NCBI GenBank assembly: GCA_910575405.1
Contig: CAJTER010000017.1
Coordinates: forward strand, 25,214-89,213
Direction of reading: 5' to 3'
DNA: 64,000 bases
Source of the DNA: Clostridia bacterium
Lineage (GTDB): Bacteria; Bacillota; Clostridia; Peptostreptococcales; Anaerovoracaceae
Notes under the pieces: generated by a model
Databases searched by the model: none
What the model saw: only the letters and a program-made list of their open reading frames with translations
What the model was told of the DNA's origin: nothing
Shown here: one piece after another, positions 55,272 to 62,850 of the stretch
Layout: the number at the start of each line of letters is the position of its first letter
Position numbering within the stretch: position 1 is the stretch's first letter
Program-made: the position numbers and the translations under genes

Positions 55272-56318
55272 ATGAAATACAAAACAATTGCTTTGGCTGG
55301 AAATCCCAATGTGGGGAAAAGTACTGTTTTTAACAGCCTTACAGGGTTAAACCAGCATACCGGCAACTGGCCGGGAAAAACGGTAACTGGTGCGCAGGGG
55401 ACTTTTACATATAAGGATACACGCTTTCTTCTTGTGGATCTTCCCGGAACCTATTCTCTCACTGCAGCATCCATTGATGAAAAGGTTGCCCGCGACTACA
55501 TTTGCTCCGGAGAAGCGGATATTACACTGGTCGTTGCTGACGGCACGTGCCTGGAACGGAATCTCAATTTGATCCTTCAGATTCTTTCTATTACTTCCGA
55601 CGTTATTCTTTGTGTGAATTTGCTGGATGAAGCGAAGAAAAAGAAAATTTCCATTGATCTGCAAAAACTTTCCCAGGTTTTAGATATTCCCGTAGTTGGC
55701 ATGACGGCCCGCTCGAAAATTGGATTCGAACAGCTGCTGGAAACCCTCTGGAAGTTTGAAGCAAGGCGGGATGCTCAGCGCGAAGACGTACCCTGTCGGC
55801 TATGTGAGAATGCAGAAAGCTATGTGGATAGCCTGCAGTACGCAAAATCCATCTACCAGCAGTGCGTAACGCAGCAAACCGATGATCCCCATGCCTTTGA
55901 CCGCAGGCTGGATAAAATCGTCACTTCCAGGAAATACGGCTATCCCATTATGATTTTACTACTGGGTCTGATTTTCTGGATTACCATTACTGGCGCCAAC
56001 TATCCGTCTCAGGGACTGACTATGCTTTTTTCCTGGCTGGATACAAAGCTGCGGCTGTTTCTCGATTTTATCAGCATGCCTGCTGCTCTGGAAAGCGCTC
56101 TGATGGACGGCGTTTACAAGACACTTACCTGGGTTATTTCCGTCATGCTTCCGCCTATGGCGATTTTCTTTCCCCTATTTACACTGCTGGAGGATTTCGG
56201 ATATCTGCCCCGGGTCGCTTTTAATATGGATCACGCCTTTAAAAAGTGCTGCGCTCATGGCAAGCAGGCCCTGACTATGTGGTTGGTTGATACTTGTATG
56301 CTGCTTGAAAACGTCTGA
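55272..56318 (+). pseudogene. feoB: Ferrous iron permease FeoB, cut off by an inserted element
   Basis: Codons 1-336 are a normal FeoB: GTPase loop GNPNVGKST (about 10), DLPGTYSL (about 56), CVNLLDEAKKK (about 115, the NxxD-type site), the helical GDI-like region, and the first membrane segments (YPIMILLLGLIFWI and following). The sequence is normal to HGKQALTM, where family members continue CMGFGCNAAGV. Here, from codon 337 (56280), it turns to an unrelated 12-residue tail and stops. The recombinase element starts at this point. No remainder of feoB is visible to the right within the window. Confidence 0.9.
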
Positions 56319-56333
56319 ATTCAGGCGTTTTTT
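56308..56333. terminator. Palindromic terminator at the element end
   Basis: AAAACG-T-CTGAATTCAG-G-CGTTTT (56308-56331) is nearly a perfect palindrome, with a T-run on the plus side. It ends the feoB fragment transcript and probably the recombinase transcript as well. Confidence 0.7.
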
Positions 56334-56358
56334 GGGCCTTTACGGCGGCAACTATCCG

Positions 56359-57990
56359 TCAGATGGCATATTCCTTTACAACCGGCGTTCCCTGAAAGCG
56401 AAAGTAGATTGTAACGGACTGGCGCTTCACGTTCCCCTGCTCCGTCTTCTCATAATGGCCCTGTCCGATGTCAATGCGGTCGATAAAGCGGTAGAGAATC
56501 TCCGGGGTCAGCTCTGCAATGTCTATGTACTCCTTGAGAAGCTTTTGCATCTGCCGATGCATATCCTGCTTTGGCTTTGTATCCGTCTTTGCCTCGAGCC
56601 GCTTTAGTCTCTCCTGGATTTCACTGCTTTCCAGTTCATATTTGCGGACCATTTTTTCCATTCTCTCCGTCTTTATCAAATCCCGGGCGTGATCCTCGTA
56701 AAGCTGCTCGATCATCTTGTCCAACTGCCGGTTTCGCGCGGTCAGGTCTTTGATTTCCTGCGCCTGCTCCCGTGGCTTTTTCTTTGGCGCCTTTTGCTCC
56801 GCTTCCCGCAGGATGGCCTCCTGTTCTTTTTGGGAAAGCTGAATCCGCTCTTTCAGGCAGTCCAGCACCAGATTGTAGAGCAGATCGTAGTCGATAAAAT
56901 GATTGGAGCACTCCCCGCTGCCATATAGCTTGTAGCCTCCGCAGGCCAGATTTGCCCTTGCGCCTTTTTTCCGCGTTCCCACAGTGGACATATTCCGCCC
57001 GCAGTCCGCGCATTTGGCAATGCCGGAAAAGATGTTCTGAAACCTCCCTTTGGGCACGCAGGATCGCTGCTTGCTGCGCCTTGCCGCCATGTCAAAGGTT
57101 TCTCTTGTTACCAGGGGCTGGTGGGTGTTTTCGACGATAAACCAGTCGCTTTTGGGATTTTCCAGGGTTATGCTGCTCTTAAAGGAAAGCTTGGTGGTTT
57201 TTCCCTGGGCCATATGCCCCAAATAGACGATATTTCTCACTATCTTGGTGATGGTGGCTGATGTCCACTCCTTTCGCTTGCTGAAATCTTCGATATTCAT
57301 CTGCGGATTCTGGCTGCACCGGTATACGGCCGGTGGCTGCACGTTTCTCAGGTTGAGGCTTCTGGCAATCTCCTTTGGCAGCATTCCTCCTGCCGCTGCG
57401 CTGAAAATTTCCTTCACGATTTCCGCTGCCCCATCGTCCACAATCAGATGATGCTTGTCCTGCGGATCCCGTTTGTAGCCGTAGGGAGCCTTTGAACCTA
57501 CGAAGGATCCTTCCTTCATTCTGGTTTCAAAAGCAGAGCGGATCTTGCGGCTCGTGTCTCTGGCGTATAGTTCGTTGATGACATTTTTGAAGGGCGCAAT
57601 GTCTGTATGGGGCGAATCCGAATCGTATCCGTCGTTGATGGCAATATAGCGCACTTTTTTCGAGGGAAAATAAATCTCCGTATACTTGCCGGTCAGAATA
57701 TAGTCCCGCCCCAGCCTTGACAGATCCTTGGTAATGACCAGATTGATCTTTTTATCCTCAATGTCCTGTATCATGCGCTTAAAATCCGGGCGCTCAAAGG
57801 TGGTCCCGGAAATTCCGTCGTCAATATACTCGTCATATACGGGATACTGATGCTCCTCCGCGTAAGCTCTCAGCATCTTTCTCTGATTGGTTATGCTGGT
57901 ACTTTCTCCCGTTCCCTCATCGTCTTTGGAAAGCCTCATATAAAGAGCTGCCGACCAGGGCGCTCTTCCGGCCAGTCTGTTTGTTCTCAT
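56359..57990 (-). CDS. Large serine recombinase (TnpX/resolvase-invertase type)
   Basis: A 543-residue site-specific recombinase. The catalytic domain begins with ALYMRLSKDDEGTGES (nucleophile Ser near residue 19) and includes ITKDLSRLGRDYILTG (about 86-101) and YDSDSPHTDIAPFKN. The Recombinase domain follows (about 165-290). A zinc ribbon comes next (CADCGRNMS ... CGGYKLYGSGECSNHF, about 330-370), then a coiled coil to about 500. ATG 57990 follows AAGGAGGAG. Such proteins excise and insert their element without other factors. It lies 80 bases from the break in feoB. Confidence 0.93.
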   Translation of the reverse strand: MRTNRLAGRAPWSAALYMRLSKDDEGTGESTSITNQRKMLRAYAEEHQYPVYDEYIDDGISGTTFERPDFKRMIQDIEDKKINLVITKDLSRLGRDYILTGKYTEIYFPSKKVRYIAINDGYDSDSPHTDIAPFKNVINELYARDTSRKIRSAFETRMKEGSFVGSKAPYGYKRDPQDKHHLIVDDGAAEIVKEIFSAAAGGMLPKEIARSLNLRNVQPPAVYRCSQNPQMNIEDFSKRKEWTSATITKIVRNIVYLGHMAQGKTTKLSFKSSITLENPKSDWFIVENTHQPLVTRETFDMAARRSKQRSCVPKGRFQNIFSGIAKCADCGRNMSTVGTRKKGARANLACGGYKLYGSGECSNHFIDYDLLYNLVLDCLKERIQLSQKEQEAILREAEQKAPKKKPREQAQEIKDLTARNRQLDKMIEQLYEDHARDLIKTERMEKMVRKYELESSEIQERLKRLEAKTDTKPKQDMHRQMQKLLKEYIDIAELTPEILYRFIDRIDIGQGHYEKTEQGNVKRQSVTIYFRFQGTPVVKEYAI

Positions 57991-58061
57991 AGTCTCCTCC
58001 TTCCAAAACAGGACTGCCCGTGTATGCTGCCCCTTTATGTTACAGGCCCGCCTCTGAACAG

Positions 58062-58196
58062 TCAAATGTACCAAGCATCCGTACACGAATCAACGCTCTT
58101 TATTTTTTCCAAAAGCAGCTGCAGCAGCAGCTCCTCAATGGTCTGCTCCCCGGAAAACTCCAGCCGGATGCAGCCTGAAGTCTGAATTTGCTTCAT
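58062..58196 (-). CDS. 44-residue companion ORF of the recombinase
   Basis: ATG 58196 has AAGGAAC in front. The peptide MKQIQTSGCIRLEFSGEQTI... has a beta-like start and an amphipathic helix (EELLLQLLLEK). It lies 71 bases before the recombinase start, on the same strand. I do not recognise the family with certainty; short ORFs of this sort often precede large serine recombinases in clostridial elements. Possible directionality or regulatory factor (inference). Confidence 0.55.
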   Translation of the reverse strand: MKQIQTSGCIRLEFSGEQTIEELLLQLLLEKIKSVDSCTDAWYI

Positions 58197-58405
58197 GTTC
58201 CTTCCCCTTTATTCGTTTCTTCCAATCTCTTCATTCCGTTGCTACTATATGCCGCTGCCTTTTCCATCATTCCCCTTTGCCCGCTTTTTATTGTTTTTAC
58301 CAAACAAAAAACAGGCGCCCGGACTTTTTGTATGGTCCGTTTACCTGTTTGTGCATTCCGTGTTTCTGCCTATTACAATATCCTTCATATTGCATTAACT
58401 TTTCG

Positions 58406-58747
58406 TCAGCATTTGTATATTCTTACACCTTCTTTCTGTATATTTTGATAAAAAACAGATACTGGCATATACTTGTTATACACTTCTACACTCTGAAGCA
58501 CTGGAGCTAGTACAACATCATACTTTCTATCCAATTCATCGGAGATGTCAAAAAGTTTACGTCTTTCCTTTCCAATTTCCTGTGGTTCCACAGTAAGAAG
58601 CAGCAATATATCTATATCACTGTCAGGTGTATTTTCTCCCCTTACACAGGAACCATATAATATTACTTCGCTGAGTTTATCTCCATAAAGTGTTTTTGCT
58701 TCTTCAGCAAAACTGGAAACCACAGCGCTTATTTTGCTGTCGATCAT
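58406..58747 (-). CDS. MNT-type nucleotidyltransferase domain protein
   Basis: A 113-residue minimal nucleotidyltransferase (pol-beta fold). VILYGSCVRGENTPDSDIDI (about 27-46) has the GSxxRG and DxD motifs, and a third acid lies in KYDVVLAP. MNT proteins are often antitoxins that adenylylate a HEPN toxin. No HEPN gene is seen next to it; 58197-58405 holds no gene. AGGAGAAG before ATG 58747 is chosen, while ATG 58783 with GGGAG is an alternative. Confidence 0.8.
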   Translation of the reverse strand: MIDSKISAVVSSFAEEAKTLYGDKLSEVILYGSCVRGENTPDSDIDILLLLTVEPQEIGKERRKLFDISDELDRKYDVVLAPVLQSVEVYNKYMPVSVFYQNIQKEGVRIYKC

Positions 58748-58900
58748 ATTTGCTTCTCCTATATTTCTTTCTGTATCAGACATCTGCCATCTCCCCATTC
58801 CCAAGAGGTTCTTCCCCTCGACTTTTCTTGTCTGCATCTACACGAACACTATTTTGATTATACCATAACGGGCGATACACATGTATTAAATTTTCCCTGC

Positions 58901-59728
58901 TCAGTCCCTCTGGCAGCCCGGGCAATAGACGCTGCTCCTGCCGCCAATAACCGTGCGGCAAAGTGTTTGCCCGCAAACAGGGCAAGGTTCGCCGCTGTGT
59001 CCGTACACTTGCAGAAAGGGTGTGTTTCGGTAATCCTGCCCCTTTGTCTTCAAATACTCTTCCGGGGTTATAGCGTTTTTCTCAATGAAAAAGGACAGAC
59101 ACCCGGGAATAATCTCCGCAAGGCGCTCCCATTCCTGCTGTTTCAAGCTATTTGCGGGACGGGAAGGGTGTACATTGGCCTGAAAAAGGATTTCATCGGA
59201 ATAAATGTTCCCTATCCCCGCAAGGATGCTTTGATCCAGCAGACAGTCCTTAATGGCTCTCCTGCGCTTTCCCAGCTTTCTTTCCAGATATTCGGCATTA
59301 AAGCTTTTGTCAAAGGGCTCGGGTCCCAGCTTTGATATTCCGCTGTATGTATCGGATTGGTCATTTTTGATAAACCAGAATCGTCCAAAACGGCGTGTAT
59401 CGGAAAAGCGCAGCTGGTTTTCATCGCTGAGATGAAATATGATATGGGTATGCTTTTCCTGCGGATAATCCTGCGGCGTCAGGAGCAGACAGCCGGTCAT
59501 TCGCAGGTGCAGGATGATGGTATCCCCGCTCTCAAGCAGAATCATCAGGAATTTTCCCCGTCTGTCCATGGCCGCAATCGTCTGGTTTTTGATTGCTTCG
59601 CAAAATTGCTCAGCTGCCGGATAGGCGATTATATCTGTACGATTTGCGGTAATATGGGAAATTGCGCGGCCTTTGAGCTGGGGTTCAAGGACTCGTCTTA
59701 TGGTTTCAACTTCGGGTAATTCGGGCAT
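58901..59728 (-). CDS. mutM: Formamidopyrimidine-DNA glycosylase
   Basis: A base-excision enzyme for 8-oxoguanine and FaPy with AP-lyase activity. It has 275 residues. The start MPELPEVETIRR supplies the catalytic Pro2 and Glu3, which fixes the start at 59728 although the frame is open further up. FSDTRRFGRFW (about 105) and AGIGNIYSDEILF (about 165) are the DNA-binding loops. The zinc finger CPVCGQTLCRTVIGGRSSVYC closes the protein. It overlaps the upstream ATPase gene by 23 bases. AAAGGAG is about 10 bases from the ATG. Confidence 0.95.
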   Translation of the reverse strand: MPELPEVETIRRVLEPQLKGRAISHITANRTDIIAYPAAEQFCEAIKNQTIAAMDRRGKFLMILLESGDTIILHLRMTGCLLLTPQDYPQEKHTHIIFHLSDENQLRFSDTRRFGRFWFIKNDQSDTYSGISKLGPEPFDKSFNAEYLERKLGKRRRAIKDCLLDQSILAGIGNIYSDEILFQANVHPSRPANSLKQQEWERLAEIIPGCLSFFIEKNAITPEEYLKTKGQDYRNTPFLQVYGHSGEPCPVCGQTLCRTVIGGRSSVYCPGCQRD

Positions 59729-61454
59729 TGTTGTTTTTCTCCTTTCCCCGGATGAGCACCCGCTTTCCCTCAAAGGCAAATCCATAGCTGCGGATTCTTT
59801 CTGCCGGGATGCCTTTTGCCTCAAGGGCGGCTGCATATTGTTTTTCTTCGATCTGAGCCAGGGCTGCGGCGGCGGTTTCCTCCAGATCCTTTTCATCCTC
59901 TGAATCGTGGACTTTGAATTCCAGGATTATAGCGTCGTCTTGCCCGCTTCTCGGCTCCAGCATCACATCGTAGCGGCCAAACCCGCTCTCCCGGTTGGAG
60001 GTAATAACATAACGGCCCGACAGCTCTGCCATCAGCCCCAACACGAATCCATGGTAAAAGCGTTCCGGTTCGGATTCAGAAGGATTTTTCCCCGTATCAA
60101 AGTAGCTGAAGGTTTTCAGGGCTACGCTGTTCATATAGCGGTTCATTCCTTTTATATCCCCTGCCAGCAGAGATGTGATAAAGTCATTGTAATTGGATTT
60201 GACCTTCCCAAACCAACCCCTTACCATACTGTAAAACATCTTGCGCACTTCCAGATTCGTCAGCGTCAGCTTATAAACTGCACTCATAACGCAGCCCTGC
60301 TCCCAGCTCTGGCTCTCATCCTCTTTTCCCGCATATCCGGCGATTTTCAGGTATCCGCTGGCCAGCAGCAGGCTCCATACTGCCTCATCGTCGCCGTCCA
60401 GCCGATCGTAGACAATCTGCTCGTCCAGCTCCGCATCAATGCTGCCTCCCTGCAGCAGGATTTCAAAGTCTTGTTTCAGCCTCCTGCTTCCTTCCCGAAT
60501 CAGCTTGCTCGCCAAGCTGTTAGCGCTGGTGTTGGCCCAGTAGGGCTTCGCTTCTCCCGCCCCCAGGTAATTGATAATGGACCAGGGGTTGTAGATGTCC
60601 GTCGTTTTCCCAAAAGTAAAGCCATCGTACCAGGCTTTCACCTCCTCTTTTTTATGGGAAAGGCCGTATTCCTCCAGGGCCGTAAATACCTCTTCCTCCG
60701 TGAAGCCAAAGCACTGGGCGTATTCGTTTGAGGTGGTTGTTACCACCCTGGGGTTGTTGAAATCGGAGAAGATGGACTCCTTGCTGACCCTGGTAATGCC
60801 CGTCATCAGGGCCCGGTACAAATGCGGATTGGTTTTGAAGGTGGAATTGAACAGACTTCTCATAAAGCTGCTCATTTCCTTCCAGTAGCCATTTACATAG
60901 GCTTCCTGCATGGGGGTGTCGTATTCATCCAGGAAAATCAACACCTTTTTTCCGTAGTAGCGGGACAGATAATCAGACATCTGGTTGAGGGACAGAGTCG
61001 CGTCCACATCGTCCATATCGATGGTCTTTCTTCGAAAGGTATTTTTTTCTGATTCGGTCAGACAGTCTCCCTGCAGCAGGAACTCCCGCTTTGCGTACTC
61101 ACTGGCAAGCAGCTGACACAGCTTTCGCCGGGCAGTATGATAGTCAGTATCTTTCAGCTGGGCAAAGGAAAGGCTGATGACCGGATAGGTCCCCTGCAAG
61201 TTCCGGTATTCCTCTTCCTGCCAGATGGAAAGGCCCTCAAAAAGGTCGCTTCTTCCCGCATAATCCACAGAAAAGAACTGTGTCATCATGCTCATGTTCA
61301 GCGTCTTGCCAAAGCGCCTGGGCCGAGTGATGAGGGTCACGCTGTCTTTGTTTTGCCACCATTCTTTGATAAATCCGGTTTTATCAATGTAAAAGGTATC
61401 ATCCATCCGCATGATCTCAAAATCCTGACCTCCGATACTGATCGCTCTTGCCAT
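59706..61454 (-). CDS. AAA-ATPase-like protein with C-terminal PD-(D/E)XK nuclease domain (copy A)
   Basis: A 582-residue protein. Its AAA-ATPase_like N-terminal half has IDKTGFIKEWW, ITRPRRFGKTLNMSM (about 42-56, Walker A) and LIFLDEYDTPMQEAY (about 160, Walker B). A DUF1703/PD-(D/E)XK half ends with GFGRYDVML and AIILEFKV (D, E-x-K). The family is abundant in gut anaerobes and has no settled function; defence or mobile-element roles have been proposed. GGGAGGAG before ATG 61454. It is a close paralogue of the gene at the right edge, with almost the same last 100 residues. Confidence 0.88.
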   Translation of the reverse strand: MARAISIGGQDFEIMRMDDTFYIDKTGFIKEWWQNKDSVTLITRPRRFGKTLNMSMMTQFFSVDYAGRSDLFEGLSIWQEEEYRNLQGTYPVISLSFAQLKDTDYHTARRKLCQLLASEYAKREFLLQGDCLTESEKNTFRRKTIDMDDVDATLSLNQMSDYLSRYYGKKVLIFLDEYDTPMQEAYVNGYWKEMSSFMRSLFNSTFKTNPHLYRALMTGITRVSKESIFSDFNNPRVVTTTSNEYAQCFGFTEEEVFTALEEYGLSHKKEEVKAWYDGFTFGKTTDIYNPWSIINYLGAGEAKPYWANTSANSLASKLIREGSRRLKQDFEILLQGGSIDAELDEQIVYDRLDGDDEAVWSLLLASGYLKIAGYAGKEDESQSWEQGCVMSAVYKLTLTNLEVRKMFYSMVRGWFGKVKSNYNDFITSLLAGDIKGMNRYMNSVALKTFSYFDTGKNPSESEPERFYHGFVLGLMAELSGRYVITSNRESGFGRYDVMLEPRSGQDDAIILEFKVHDSEDEKDLEETAAAALAQIEEKQYAAALEAKGIPAERIRSYGFAFEGKRVLIRGKEKNNNARITRS

Positions 61455-61507
61455 GTTCTCCTCCCTTTCTCCTTTTCTTGGAAATCCAATGCTCCAATGG
61501 GTTCCTG

Positions 61508-62737
61508 CTATATCATCCAAATGGGTATAATCAAATTATCCCTGTCTATGGCGCTGAATGTTTCTGCCAGACAGAGGATTCCGCCGGTTCCTAAGACAAG
61601 CGGTGATTTATCAATTACTTTAAAGACTCTTGTAAGCCGTTTATCCGGGGAAGCTGTTTTTTTGATTTCAATGGGGTGCAGTTTTCCGTTTTCCTCTAAA
61701 AGAAGATCAATTTCCTTTGCGTCCCGGTCTCTATAGTAATGAAGAAACGGGCGTTTTCCCCCATTCTGATAGCTCTTCATGATTTCCGATACCGCATAGT
61801 TTTCCAAAAGCGCTCCGTTCATGGCCCCGTTCATAGCCACTTCAGCGCTGCTCCACCTTGTCAGATAACAGACAAGCCCTGTATCATAAAAGTACAGCTT
61901 TGGAGTTTTGATGGTCCGTTTCAGCACATTATTGGAATATGGATGCAGGAAAAAGATAATACCCAGAGCTTCCAGGATATTCATCCAGCTTTTGCAGGTC
62001 TTCTGATCCAGATCCGCATCCTCTGCAATGGCATTATAATTGACCATCTGTCCGCTTCGCGCAGCAGCCGCTGTAATAAAATTCATGAATTTCAGAGCAT
62101 CAATCTCTCCGGAAAGCTCTCTGACGTCCCTTTCTATATAAGTGGAAATATAGGAGGCATAATACTGCTCCGGCTCCAAATCGCCGCAGGCAGAAAGCTT
62201 TGGCATGGAGCCTCTCCATATTCGCTCAAATAATTGCGGCGCTGTTACGGGTCTGCTTTTTGCACTTTCTGCCAGCCATGTTTCAAAGTCCACAGAAAAG
62301 GGAATAAGCCCTGCTCCGCAAAGCTCCCTCTGAGACATAGGCGCCATATGAAGCAGCCCCACTCTTCCGGCTAAGGACTCCTGCACGCCCCGCATCATGG
62401 GGAAAATCTGCGATCCGGTCATCCAGAAATCACCGGGGCTCTGATGCTGGTCAATGTAAATTTTTATATACGGAAACAATTCCGGAGCATACTGTACCTC
62501 ATCAATTAAAACAGGCGGCCTATGCATCTGCAGGAACAGAGCAGGATCGGTCTTTGCCAAGCTGCGCTCGTTCAAATCATCCAGCGTTACATACTCCCGG
62601 TTTTTCGCTTCTCTTTCTGAAAGTTCTTTCAGCATGGTCGTCTTTCCCGCCTGCCTTGGGCCTGTAAGCAGGATTGCGGAAAAGGATTTGCTCATTTTCA
62701 TAACGGTTTCTTCTAAATGCCGTTTGATATATGCCAT
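61508..62737 (-). CDS. AAA ATPase with DUF4143 domain
   Basis: A 409-residue P-loop ATPase. Walker A is LLTGPRQAGKTTML (about 23-36) and Walker B VLIDEVQYAPELF (about 76-88). MTGSQIFPMMRGVQESLAGR follows (sensor region), then the DUF4143 nuclease-like half with FYDTGLVCYLTRW (about 288) and REIDLLLEENGKLHPIEIKK-like end motifs. AAGGAAGG precedes the ATG. Located between the two AAA/nuclease paralogues with short gaps, so the three may be one unit. Confidence 0.9.
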   Translation of the reverse strand: MAYIKRHLEETVMKMSKSFSAILLTGPRQAGKTTMLKELSEREAKNREYVTLDDLNERSLAKTDPALFLQMHRPPVLIDEVQYAPELFPYIKIYIDQHQSPGDFWMTGSQIFPMMRGVQESLAGRVGLLHMAPMSQRELCGAGLIPFSVDFETWLAESAKSRPVTAPQLFERIWRGSMPKLSACGDLEPEQYYASYISTYIERDVRELSGEIDALKFMNFITAAAARSGQMVNYNAIAEDADLDQKTCKSWMNILEALGIIFFLHPYSNNVLKRTIKTPKLYFYDTGLVCYLTRWSSAEVAMNGAMNGALLENYAVSEIMKSYQNGGKRPFLHYYRDRDAKEIDLLLEENGKLHPIEIKKTASPDKRLTRVFKVIDKSPLVLGTGGILCLAETFSAIDRDNLIIPIWMI

Positions 62738-62850
62738 ATGGATACCTTCCTTTCTGCCTTTAGTATATCCTGCATATATCTCTTTCGCAACATTTTTTCG
62801 GCAAAAACCATTTCATTTCATATATCTGCCGAAATAATAAAATTTTGGAG

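Noticed and set aside
58188..58448. Possible continuation of feoB right of the recombinase
   Set aside because: The plus-strand translation here is hydrophobic but contains none of the FeoB motifs (CMGFGCNAAGV, Gate or core region), so it is not the missing part.
58406..58747. MNT protein as half of a MNT-HEPN toxin-antitoxin pair
   Set aside because: No HEPN-like ORF exists in the adjoining 200 bases on either side, so a pair cannot be claimed.
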